Positions 1 to 5,251 of a stretch of 5,251 bases of DNA are shown in pieces; within the stretch, counting starts at the first letter, position 1; the number at the start of each line of letters is the position of its first letter. A program made the translations under genes and the position numbers. The stretch is from Eggerthellaceae bacterium UBA5906. GTDB lineage: Bacteria > Actinomycetota > Coriobacteriia > Coriobacteriales > Eggerthellaceae. The stretch lies in contig DJEE01000097.1 of NCBI GenBank assembly GCA_002431805.1, forward strand, positions 1-5,251. Reading direction: 5' to 3'. The notes beneath the pieces are model-generated. The model worked only from the letters and a program-made list of their open reading frames with translations, did not search any database and was not told the DNA's origin.

Positions 1-446
1 GCAAGCGCCACGCGCTGCTGCTGGCCGCCCGAAAGCTGCACGGGGTAGCGCTTCTCCATGCCCAGAAGCCCGAAACGCTGCAACTGCTCGCGCACCGCCC
101 GCGCGCGCTCGGCGGCCGTGGCCGATTTCGGCAAGCCAGCCGCCACGTTTTGCTCGATGGTCAGATTCGGGAACAGCATGTAATTTTGGAACAGCAGCGC
201 CGTTTTGCGCTCCTGGGGCGAAAGGTCGACCTTCGCCTTCTTGCCGGGCGCCTTGTCGAAAAACACCCTGCCATTCACCACGATTTTGCCGGCATCGGGC
301 GTCTCGATGCCGGCAATCGAGCGCATGGTGAGCGACTTGCCACAGCCCGATGCACCCAAAAGGCCCAGCGTTTCGTCGCCCGCCGAGAATTGCTGGCGCA
401 AGTGGAAGCCCTTGAATTTCTTCTCGATGTCTACCTCAAGACTCAT
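1..446 (-). CDS. modC: Molybdate ABC transporter ATP-binding protein ModC, N-terminal part
   Basis: This is the nucleotide-binding subunit that hydrolyses ATP on the cytoplasmic face to drive molybdate import through ModB. The first 148 codons are visible and the gene runs off the left edge. Seen in the translation: Walker A GASGCGKS at residues 31-38, the Q-loop FQNYMLFPNLTI starting at residue 86 (Q87), and the ABC signature LSGGQQQRVALA from residue 138. The window ends just before the expected Walker B. A C-terminal TOBE/MOP molybdate-binding domain, common in ModC, cannot be assessed. The ATG at 446 follows the modB stop by 9 nt and has its own Shine-Dalgarno, so the start is well supported. 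The ATPase alone could belong to any molybdate, sulfate or related importer. The name rests on the adjacent modA and modB. I am very sure of the ABC ATPase call and fairly sure of ModC. Confidence 0.93.
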   Translation of the reverse strand, partial: MSLEVDIEKKFKGFHLRQQFSAGDETLGLLGASGCGKSLTMRSIAGIETPDAGKIVVNGRVFFDKAPGKKAKVDLSPQERKTALLFQNYMLFPNLTIEQNVAAGLPKSATAAERARAVREQLQRFGLLGMEKRYPVQLSGGQQQRVAL

Positions 447-458
447 GGCTTCCCCTTA
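447..458 (-). promoter_or_regulatory. modC Shine-Dalgarno overlapping the modB stop codon
   Basis: On the minus strand the sequence reads TAAGGGGAAGCC directly before the modC ATG. The modB stop codon TAA supplies the first bases of the AAGGGGA ribosome-binding site. This arrangement suggests that ribosomes finishing modB help start modC (translational coupling), keeping permease and ATPase in step. The overlap is seen directly; the coupling is inferred. Confidence 0.8.
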
Positions 459-1901
459 GTTTCCTTCGCGCGTGCGGTACTTCGTGGTGCGACTGCTCCA
501 CAAATTGATGAACAGAATCACCACGAAGCTGAACGCGATGATGACCGCCGTCCAGAACCACGCCACCGAATCGTTGCCGTTCATCCACTCGAAGTAAATC
601 GCAATGGGAATGGTGCGCGTGACGCCCAAATAGTTGCCCGCCAAAAACAGCGTCGCGCCGAACTCGCCCAACGCGCGCGCGAACGACAGCACCGCGCCCG
701 CCGCGATGCTGCTCCACGAAAGTGGCAGCATCAGCCGAACGAAGATCTTCGCGTTGCTCCAGCCCAGCGTGCGCGCAGCATCGAGCATATTCGGGTCAAG
801 GCCCTCAAATGCCCCCAGCGCATTGCGGTACATCAGCGGGAACGCCACCACCACGGCAGCAATGACGCATGCCGTAGGGCTGAAGATAAGCGGGAAGCCC
901 GTTTCAATCCAGAAACGGCCAAACGCCGTGTTCGAACCGCACGCAAACAGCAGGATAAAGCCGCACACCGTAGGCGGCAGCACCATGGGGATGGTGAAGA
1001 TGGCATCGAAAATGCCTTTCACGCGCGGGCTTAAATTCAGGCAGAAATATGCCGCCAACAGGCCCAAGATGACAATGAAGATGATGGCGATGCCCGTGGT
1101 GCGAAGGCTTACCCACAGCGGGCTCCAGTCCAGGTTCTGCAAAAACTCGCCCGCCGCCGCCAGGCCGGTGGCTTTTGCCACGATGGTTACGCTGTCGGCC
1201 GGTGCGACAGTGCCGAAATCGGCAAACGAGGGCTTGGCATAGTTCGCGTTCTCGCTGTCGGTGATGTCGCTGCCGTCGGTACCGATGACCAGTGCATACA
1301 CCTTGCCCGAGATTTCCTGGTCGAACTGAAAGCGCACGGTGCCCACGTCGTAGGTTTGCTGCGTGGTGAAATGCCACGTGGAGATATCCGTCAGCGGCAC
1401 AGAGCCCGACGATTGCCCGGCATCAAGCGCACAGAACAGCTGCTTGAGCGCATCAGTTGTCTGCGAATCCGTGAAGTCAAGGCTGCGCTCGGCCGCCATG
1501 CTCTGCGGAATGTAGGCCACCACGTAATCGTCTACGGCAATCAGCTGCGCAACCCGGCCGGCCCCTTGTCCAACCAGGTACGCGTAGCCGCGGTACTCGC
1601 CGTCGATGCTGCGGTTGGAGCCCTTCTGCGCACGCGAGAAATCGCTTATCGCAAAACTGCTGCCGTCAAGCGCAGCCGCATCGCCGTCTTTCGACACCTG
1701 CACCGCCGATATGTCCACGCTGCCCGCAGGTTGCGCCGCGCCCGTTGCCGACGCGCTTGCCGCGCTCGCGCCCACCGCCGGCGTATCCACATCGCCGAGC
1801 GCATCGTCGGCCAGCGCCGCTGGCGCACACCCCAGCACCAGCGCGCATGCAACAGCAAGACTTGCGATAAGCCGCTTCACGCCAATCCCCCTTTTCGCCA
1901 T
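456..1901 (-). CDS. modB: Molybdate ABC transporter permease ModB with large N-terminal extracytoplasmic domain
   Basis: The 481-residue protein is about twice the usual ModB length. Residues 1-31 form a signal peptide (KR-rich start, hydrophobic 11-23, possible cleavage after A31; VLGC at 22-25 also resembles a lipobox). Residues 32-260 form a soluble, mostly polar domain that I do not recognise. The permease follows, with membrane segments near 266-290, 298-321, 341-362, 398-421 and 446-468. The EAA loop is at 373-393 (DAARTLG, then a conserved LP), between the third and fourth segments. With a cleaved signal, five helices put the EAA loop and C terminus inside and the extra domain outside, which is self-consistent. 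Start: ATG 1901 has GAGGG 6 nt upstream. A GTG at 1880 (VKRLIASL) has AAAAGGGGG 6 nt upstream and would give 474 residues; it is equally plausible. ModB is the channel for molybdate supplied by ModA. The permease call is secure; the role of the extension is unknown. Confidence 0.93.
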   Translation of the reverse strand: MAKRGIGVKRLIASLAVACALVLGCAPAALADDALGDVDTPAVGASAASASATGAAQPAGSVDISAVQVSKDGDAAALDGSSFAISDFSRAQKGSNRSIDGEYRGYAYLVGQGAGRVAQLIAVDDYVVAYIPQSMAAERSLDFTDSQTTDALKQLFCALDAGQSSGSVPLTDISTWHFTTQQTYDVGTVRFQFDQEISGKVYALVIGTDGSDITDSENANYAKPSFADFGTVAPADSVTIVAKATGLAAAGEFLQNLDWSPLWVSLRTTGIAIIFIVILGLLAAYFCLNLSPRVKGIFDAIFTIPMVLPPTVCGFILLFACGSNTAFGRFWIETGFPLIFSPTACVIAAVVVAFPLMYRNALGAFEGLDPNMLDAARTLGWSNAKIFVRLMLPLSWSSIAAGAVLSFARALGEFGATLFLAGNYLGVTRTIPIAIYFEWMNGNDSVAWFWTAVIIAFSFVVILFINLWSSRTTKYRTREGN

Positions 1902-1912
1902 ATACCACCCTC
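1878..1912 (-). promoter_or_regulatory. Two competing ribosome-binding sites for modB
   Basis: Two start sites are stacked here. GAGGG at 1908-1912 precedes ATG 1899-1901 with a 6-nt gap. AAAAGGGGG at 1887-1895, inside the first codons, precedes GTG 1878-1880, also with a 6-nt gap. The second Shine-Dalgarno is the stronger by sequence and gives a compact signal peptide beginning MKRLIASL. The first uses the better start codon. Sequence alone does not decide between them. Confidence 0.6.
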
Positions 1913-1919
1913 ACACGAT

Positions 1920-1952
1920 AAGGGGATGAGCCGCGCTGCAGCCCATCCCCTT
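1920..1952 (-). promoter_or_regulatory. Hairpin in the modA-modB gap (attenuator or mRNA-stability element)
   Basis: Arms AAGGGGATG and CATCCCCTT (9 perfect pairs) enclose a further GGCTGC/GCGGCT pairing that closes in minus-strand RNA with two G-U wobbles, giving a 15-bp stem with a 3-nt loop. The inner pairs fail as A-C mismatches in plus-strand RNA, so the structure fits minus-strand transcription of modA-modB. Only two T residues follow before A, so it is a weak terminator at most. The likely role is partial termination, or protection of the modA mRNA 3' end, so that binding protein is made in excess over permease. The stem ends 18 nt before the modB ATG. Confidence 0.65.
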
Positions 1953-1994
1953 TTGCTTAACCTACTTGTTTAGCATGTTGACTCAAGCGCTGCC

Positions 1995-2915
1995 TTAGGC
2001 CAGCTCAAAGCCCCACTTCTGCCAAATCTCCTGCGCCTTGTCGCTGGACAGGCACCAATCCAAGAACTCCTGGGTTGCTTCCTTGTTCTTGCAGTTGGTG
2101 GTCAGCGCACCGGGGTACACGATGTTTTTGTGCGTGTTGGCCGGCACGGTGCCCACAATCTGCACGCCGCCGAAGCGGTACACGTCGGAAGTGTACACGA
2201 AGGCAATGTCAACGTCGCCGGACTGAGCATGCTTGCACACGTTGCCCACGGAGGTGTCGGTAACAACGGAGTGGCCCGCGTCGACGAAAGCCTGGTAGCT
2301 GCCGCCCTTGCCGGAAATGTCCTTGCCCGTTTTGCCCTCGTCGGATGCGGCAGGCGTGTACACGCCCACGGTGGACAGGGACTGGGCAGCGTAGTTGCCG
2401 GCCGGCACGGAATCGTCGCCAACGCAGATGGAGTACTTGCCAGCGGCAATGTCGTCAAGCGTGACGTCCTTCAGGTCGCTGCCTTCCTTGGAAACCATCA
2501 CCAGGTCGTTTTTGAACATGTCAACGCGGGTGGAGCTGTCAACGTAGCCCTTCTCCACGGCGGTGTCCATGGAGCCCTTCGATGCGCTAATCAACAGGTC
2601 GGCGTAAGAGCCCGCACCTAACATCTCGTTCAGCTCACCGGAAGCCTTGTACTGCGTATCGGCGAAAGACACGTTGGTATGACCGTCGGCGATGTAGGCG
2701 GCCTCAACCTCTTCCATAGCCTTAGACAGGGAGTTTGCTGCGAAAACCTGCAGCTCAACCTGTTCCTTGTTGTTATCAGCAGCCTGCTCAGTTTTGGTGG
2801 AGTCGGATTTCTGCTCCGTGGAGCTCGTGTTAGACGAGCAGCCGGTCAGAGCAAAAGCGCCAACCATGGCGAACGCGCACACGGACGCGACCACAACGCG
2901 AAGTTGCTTCTTCAT
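1995..2915 (-). CDS. modA: Molybdate ABC transporter substrate-binding lipoprotein ModA
   Basis: This extracytoplasmic binding protein captures molybdate, possibly also tungstate, and delivers it to ModB. The 306 residues begin with a lipoprotein signal peptide: basic MKKQLR, a hydrophobic stretch, then lipobox LTGC at 23-26 with C26 the lipidated cysteine. A Ser/Thr/Lys/Glu-rich tether (27-53) follows. ModA-family landmarks come in order: QVFAANSLSKAMEEV at 56-70, ASGELNEMLGAGSYADLLISAS at 91-112, VPAGNYAAQSL at 170-180, the NVCKHAQSGDVDIAFVYTSD stretch at 225-244, and a C-terminal helix region ending EIWQKWGFE. Family members are usually near 250 residues. The surplus comes from the tether and a Gly/Lys/Ser-rich insertion at about 184-212. 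The ATG at 2915 has an AAAGGGAAG ribosome site just upstream. It is the first gene of the mod operon and has a promoter of its own. Oxyanion specificity is inferred from family and neighbours. Confidence 0.93.
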   Translation of the reverse strand: MKKQLRVVVASVCAFAMVGAFALTGCSSNTSSTEQKSDSTKTEQAADNNKEQVELQVFAANSLSKAMEEVEAAYIADGHTNVSFADTQYKASGELNEMLGAGSYADLLISASKGSMDTAVEKGYVDSSTRVDMFKNDLVMVSKEGSDLKDVTLDDIAAGKYSICVGDDSVPAGNYAAQSLSTVGVYTPAASDEGKTGKDISGKGGSYQAFVDAGHSVVTDTSVGNVCKHAQSGDVDIAFVYTSDVYRFGGVQIVGTVPANTHKNIVYPGALTTNCKNKEATQEFLDWCLSSDKAQEIWQKWGFELA

Positions 2916-2959
2916 GTCTTCCCTTTCTTGCCTAAAGAACTGTTCCCCTATTAAATGCC

Positions 2960-2974
2960 GCGATGCATCATCGC
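2960..2974 (-). promoter_or_regulatory. Small perfect hairpin in the modA leader
   Basis: GCGATG and CATCGC pair perfectly around a 3-nt loop, close to the predicted transcription start (about 2980-2982). It could be a 5' mRNA stabiliser or part of a DNA operator. Short palindromes also occur by chance, so confidence is modest. I see no molybdenum-cofactor riboswitch: the leader is only about 65 nt. Confidence 0.35.
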
Positions 2975-2986
2975 TGTAACGTAGCT

Positions 2987-3016
2987 ATATTATCCGCATT
3001 TGCATATGTTAGTCAA
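2987..3016 (-). promoter_or_regulatory. Predicted sigma70-type promoter of modA-modB-modC
   Basis: The -35 is TTGACT (3011-3016, 5 of 6 to consensus). The -10 is either GATAAT (2989-2994, 5 of 6, 16-nt spacer) or the overlapping TAATAT (2987-2992, 4 of 6, 18-nt spacer). Transcription would start near 2980 and leave a leader of about 65 nt before the modA ATG. The surrounding DNA is AT-rich against GC-rich genes, as expected of a promoter, and it lies after the upstream terminator. Confidence 0.75.
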
Positions 3017-3047
3017 TCGTGAATAATTCATTTTCGTGAATTATTTT
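3017..3047. promoter_or_regulatory. Tandem palindromic operator upstream of the modA promoter
   Basis: TGAATAATTCA (3020-3030) is a perfect palindrome around a central base. TGAATTATTTT (3037-3047) is a partial second copy. Their centres are 17 bp apart, and both are preceded by TCG, giving a 12-bp direct repeat with one mismatch (3017-3028 and 3034-3045). Read across both copies, the region also forms a 9-bp inverted repeat with a 6-bp spacer (3022-3045). It sits 3 bp upstream of the -35, which suits a dimeric regulator binding twice, as activator or repressor. The regulator is unknown. Confidence 0.55.
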
Positions 3048-3071
3048 GGAATCAGAATGTAAAGGAACGCG

Positions 3072-3110
3072 AATAAAAAACGGCCGCCTGCAACGCTTGC
3101 AGGCGGCCGT
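3072..3110 (-). terminator. Strong intrinsic terminator after the MATE-ATPase gene
   Basis: On the minus strand a 14-bp perfect stem ACGGCCGCCTGCAA/TTGCAGGCGGCCGT with a 3-nt loop is followed by six T (the first one part of the stem), then ATT. It lies 28 nt after the stop codon at 3139 and separates this unit from the mod operon. Confidence 0.93.
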
Positions 3111-3138
3111 AAAGCGCGATTTTATCGAAAGCGCCCTG

Positions 3139-5049
3139 CTATGCAGGCGCAGATAACGTAACCACCACGTTGTTCAGACCGACGGTGTTCTGGTATTCCA
3201 CGTTGCGCACACCTTGACGCAGCATGCGAATGCCCACGGCGGCGCACGGGTCAGCAGCCGAAAGATCCAGGTCCATGGGGTTGAACGGCGCACCGTTGTC
3301 GCGCATGCGCAGCACCAGGGCACCGTCGCGCTTCAAGATAAGCTTCACATCGATAGCCGGATGCTTCGTTTTGGCAAAGCCGTGCTCCACCGCGTTGCCG
3401 GCCATTTCCTCAACGGCCAGCGAAATCAAATAGGCACGCTTTCCATCGATGCCCTGCGTTTCGCACCATGTTGCCACACGCTGCGAGCATGCCACCACAG
3501 CATCAATAGCGGGCTGGCACGAAAACGTAGCAGCAGCCTGCCAATCCGCCTGGAAGGTTTCAGGCAGGTACAGCATCTTGTCTAGCAAGTTTACACGCGC
3601 ACGGTTGGCAGGCACAGGCAAGCCCGCCGCGGGCGCGGCACCGTTGGCAACGCCTGCTTTCGCACCGCGGCGCCGCCACAGCACGCACGCCACCACCAGC
3701 TGCAGCGCCAGCGTAACGGCCTCGCCCACCAAAAACGACGTCCACACGCCCACAGCACCCCACGTCCACACGGTGCACAGCGCGAACAGCACGGCGAACA
3801 AGCCCGATTGCCCCACGGCAATGGCGCTTGCCGCGCGCACGTTGCCCGTGCTTTGGTAGTAGCTTACGAACAGCTGGTTGATAAGGTCGATGGGCACGCA
3901 CAAGATGAATGCTCGAACCGCCACCACGCCAAACGCCGCCGCTTCGCCGTCAAGCCCGAACAGCCCCACCACCTGCGGCGCGAATGCGAACACCGCCGCG
4001 CACAACACGCACGACAGCACCAAGCCCATGCGCAAACCCGCACGCAACGTGGCCTTCAGCGCCGCACGGTCTTCCTCGCCGAAAAAGATGCCGCACAGAA
4101 GCGTGGCCGTTTGACCTACGCCGATGGTCACCGACGACGCAAACGAATTCACCGAAGACAGCATGGACAGCGCCGCCACCGCAGCGCCGCTTGCCACCAC
4201 CAGCAACAGCCAGTTGAACACGAACGTACGCAACATCACCGTAGCGCGCGTAAGAGAATCCGGCAGGCCGGTTTTCAACATGCCGCCCAGCTGCCCCATA
4301 TGCGGCAAGGGATTAACCAGGCGCAGCGTGTTGCGTTTGCCGGCGAAATGCGTGCAGCAAATGGCTACTGCCACGCAATACGCCAGCGCCGTAGCCGCGC
4401 CCATGCCCCATAGGCCCAACCGAAGCACGCACACCGCCACCAGGTTAAACACCACATCGCATACGCTCATGCCGATGATGGCCGCCATGCCCAGCTGCGG
4501 CGCATTGTCCAGGCGCGTGAAACCCATAAGCAGCTGCAACAGCACAATGGCAAACGCGCCCATGCAAATGCCGCCCAGGTACGCCGCCGTGTCGGCATGC
4601 AGCTGACCGCTTGACGCGCCCAGAAGCGTTGCCAGCGCATCTGCCGCAGCAACGCCGCCCACCGAAAGAGCCGCACCCACGCACAACGCCGTGAACAACG
4701 CCACGCTGAACAGCACGTTCACGCGCTGCGTATCGCGATTGCCCAGCGCACGGGCGCACAGGGCCACCGCGCCCGTTTCGATGATGCCGGCGCAACCCGA
4801 GAACAGCATGAACACGGAAAGCGACATGCCAATGGCCGCCACCGCGTCCGATCCCAGCAGGTTGCCGGCAATCACGTTGTCGATCATCATGCCCAACGTG
4901 GCCGACAGCGTGATCAAAATGGACATGACAAGGTACTTGCCGAACGTTCGCTTGATAAGGCTGTTGTTTTCCGCAGCCACCGCAGCCGTTCCCGCATCGC
5001 GCATTTCGCGCAAACCCGCCGACGTATCCCCTGCCATGTCCATGTTCAT
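3139..5049 (-). CDS. MATE-family exporter fused to a C-terminal SpoIIAB/RsbW-like ATPase domain
   Basis: The 636-residue protein has three parts. Residues 1-33 are a polar, cytoplasmic N terminus. Residues 35-457 form a MATE (multi-antimicrobial extrusion) transporter with about twelve membrane segments in two halves; the MIDNVIAGNLLGSDAVAAIG stretch near 55-74 is typical of the first half. After an Ala/Pro/Gly linker (about 459-485), residues 500-636 form a GHKL ATPase of the anti-sigma kinase type: N-box EEMAGNAVEHG at 547-557 (E548 and N552 match the catalytic Glu and Mg-binding Asn of SpoIIAB), DNGAPFNP at 584-591, and a GIRMLRQGV lid region at 606-614. All ATP-binding residues I can check are present. 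An even number of helices puts the ATPase in the cytoplasm, as needed. The ATG is 3 nt after the preceding stop with GGAAGG 7 nt upstream; ATGs at codons 3 and 5 are alternatives. Substrate and the ATPase's partner are unknown. MATE transport normally uses ion gradients, so the ATPase more likely regulates or signals. Confidence 0.9.
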   Translation of the reverse strand: MNMDMAGDTSAGLREMRDAGTAAVAAENNSLIKRTFGKYLVMSILITLSATLGMMIDNVIAGNLLGSDAVAAIGMSLSVFMLFSGCAGIIETGAVALCARALGNRDTQRVNVLFSVALFTALCVGAALSVGGVAAADALATLLGASSGQLHADTAAYLGGICMGAFAIVLLQLLMGFTRLDNAPQLGMAAIIGMSVCDVVFNLVAVCVLRLGLWGMGAATALAYCVAVAICCTHFAGKRNTLRLVNPLPHMGQLGGMLKTGLPDSLTRATVMLRTFVFNWLLLVVASGAAVAALSMLSSVNSFASSVTIGVGQTATLLCGIFFGEEDRAALKATLRAGLRMGLVLSCVLCAAVFAFAPQVVGLFGLDGEAAAFGVVAVRAFILCVPIDLINQLFVSYYQSTGNVRAASAIAVGQSGLFAVLFALCTVWTWGAVGVWTSFLVGEAVTLALQLVVACVLWRRRGAKAGVANGAAPAAGLPVPANRARVNLLDKMLYLPETFQADWQAAATFSCQPAIDAVVACSQRVATWCETQGIDGKRAYLISLAVEEMAGNAVEHGFAKTKHPAIDVKLILKRDGALVLRMRDNGAPFNPMDLDLSAADPCAAVGIRMLRQGVRNVEYQNTVGLNNVVVTLSAPA

Positions 5050-5052
5050 TTC

Positions 5053-5251
5053 CTAGCCTTCCATCTCGCCGTCAACAAGCGCGAAGAAAAAGCGGCGCTT
5101 CTGCTCATTGTCGATGATGTGCACCGGCTTGATTTGATTTGGCGCCGCGCCGCGCACCACGCGCATGTCGCGCCACAGCAAGTTCGTTTCGTCCTGCAGC
5201 ACACGCGCCACCGCCGGCGCAAACGTGCCGTCGGCGGTCATGTAGTCCATT
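5053..5251 (-). CDS. C-terminal end of an unidentified protein, co-transcribed with the MATE-ATPase gene
   Basis: The last 65 codons are visible, ending in TAG at 5053-5055; the gene continues past the right edge. The Met at the edge is probably internal, since no ribosome site can be seen. The tail is charged and soluble with no membrane segment, and includes LLWRDMRVVRGAAPNQIKP near the middle and an EQKRRFFF stretch near the end. The GAAPNQIKP segment faintly recalls the GASxNQYKTPR end of GH3-type acyl-amide synthetases, but this rests on a few residues and may be coincidence. Only 3 nt separate it from the MATE-ATPase start, so the two are almost certainly one operon and translationally coupled, which suggests a shared function. 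Confidence 0.7.
   Translation of the reverse strand, partial: MDYMTADGTFAPAVARVLQDETNLLWRDMRVVRGAAPNQIKPVHIIDNEQKRRFFFALVDGEMEG

Noticed and set aside
150..1034. 294-codon plus-strand open frame antisense to modB and modC
   Set aside because: It is rich in Arg, His, Ala and Gln, has no recognisable domain, and lies opposite clear modB and modC coding sequence. It is a GC-rich shadow frame.
1920..1957. Plus-strand terminator reading of the modA-modB hairpin (stem followed by TTTT)
   Set aside because: No plus-strand gene precedes it, and the inner stem has A-C mismatches on that strand. The minus-strand reading is better.
1356..1973. 205-codon plus-strand frame opposite the ModB N-terminal domain
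   Set aside because: I considered whether this, and not the ModB extension, is the real gene. The minus frame has a signal peptide, continuous fusion to the permease and ribosome sites. The plus frame is Arg/His/Ala-rich with no domain.
2130..2621. 163-codon plus-strand frame opposite modA
   Set aside because: It is antisense to well-supported ModA motifs and has no domain or start signal of its own.
3808..4413. 201-codon plus-strand frame inside the MATE gene
   Set aside because: Its Gln/His/Arg-rich composition is typical of the antisense of Ala/Leu/Val-rich membrane protein codons, and the MATE frame is certain.
5248..5250. Met codon at the right edge as the true start of a 65-residue protein
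   Set aside because: Only one base of upstream sequence is visible, so no ribosome site can be judged. The segment looks like a C-terminal tail of a longer protein.
1..5251. CRISPR arrays, insertion sequences, tRNA or rRNA genes, attachment sites
   Set aside because: I found no regularly spaced repeats, transposase motifs, terminal inverted repeats or RNA-gene landmarks by reading.

Overview
All supported genes lie on the minus strand, so the window reads right to left as two transcription units. The sequence is GC-rich with AT-rich intergenic DNA. ModA carries a classical lipoprotein signal (LTGC lipobox), and there is a MATE transporter fused to an anti-sigma-type ATPase. Together these point to a high-GC, probably Gram-positive-type anaerobe. 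My best guess is a Coriobacteriia/Eggerthellales-like actinobacterium, inferred from protein style and not from a marker gene.

Right part (5251 to about 3072): the 3' end of an unidentified gene (stop at 5053-5055) is followed after 3 nt by a 636-residue protein. That protein joins a 12-helix MATE-family exporter to a C-terminal GHKL/HATPase domain of the SpoIIAB/RsbW kind. A strong intrinsic terminator (14-bp stem, then T6 on the minus strand) closes this unit.

Middle (2916-3071): an AT-rich regulatory region holds a good sigma70-like promoter (TTGACT, then GATAAT or TAATAT). Two tandem copies of a TGAATNATTCA-type palindrome lie just upstream of the -35. A degenerate ModE-like element overlaps the -10, and a small perfect hairpin sits in the 5' leader.

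Left part (2915 to 1): a molybdate uptake operon in the order modA (lipoprotein binding protein), modB (permease), modC (ATPase, cut by the window edge just after its signature motif). A 15-bp hairpin in the modA-modB gap probably lowers modBC relative to modA. ModB is unusual. Its five-helix permease is preceded by a signal peptide and an extracytoplasmic domain of about 230 residues that ordinary ModB proteins of about 225 residues lack. ModA would capture molybdate (or tungstate) outside the membrane, ModB would pass it through, and ModC would power transport. The extra ModB domain would sit on the outer face near ModA. It is the best candidate here for an undescribed variation.
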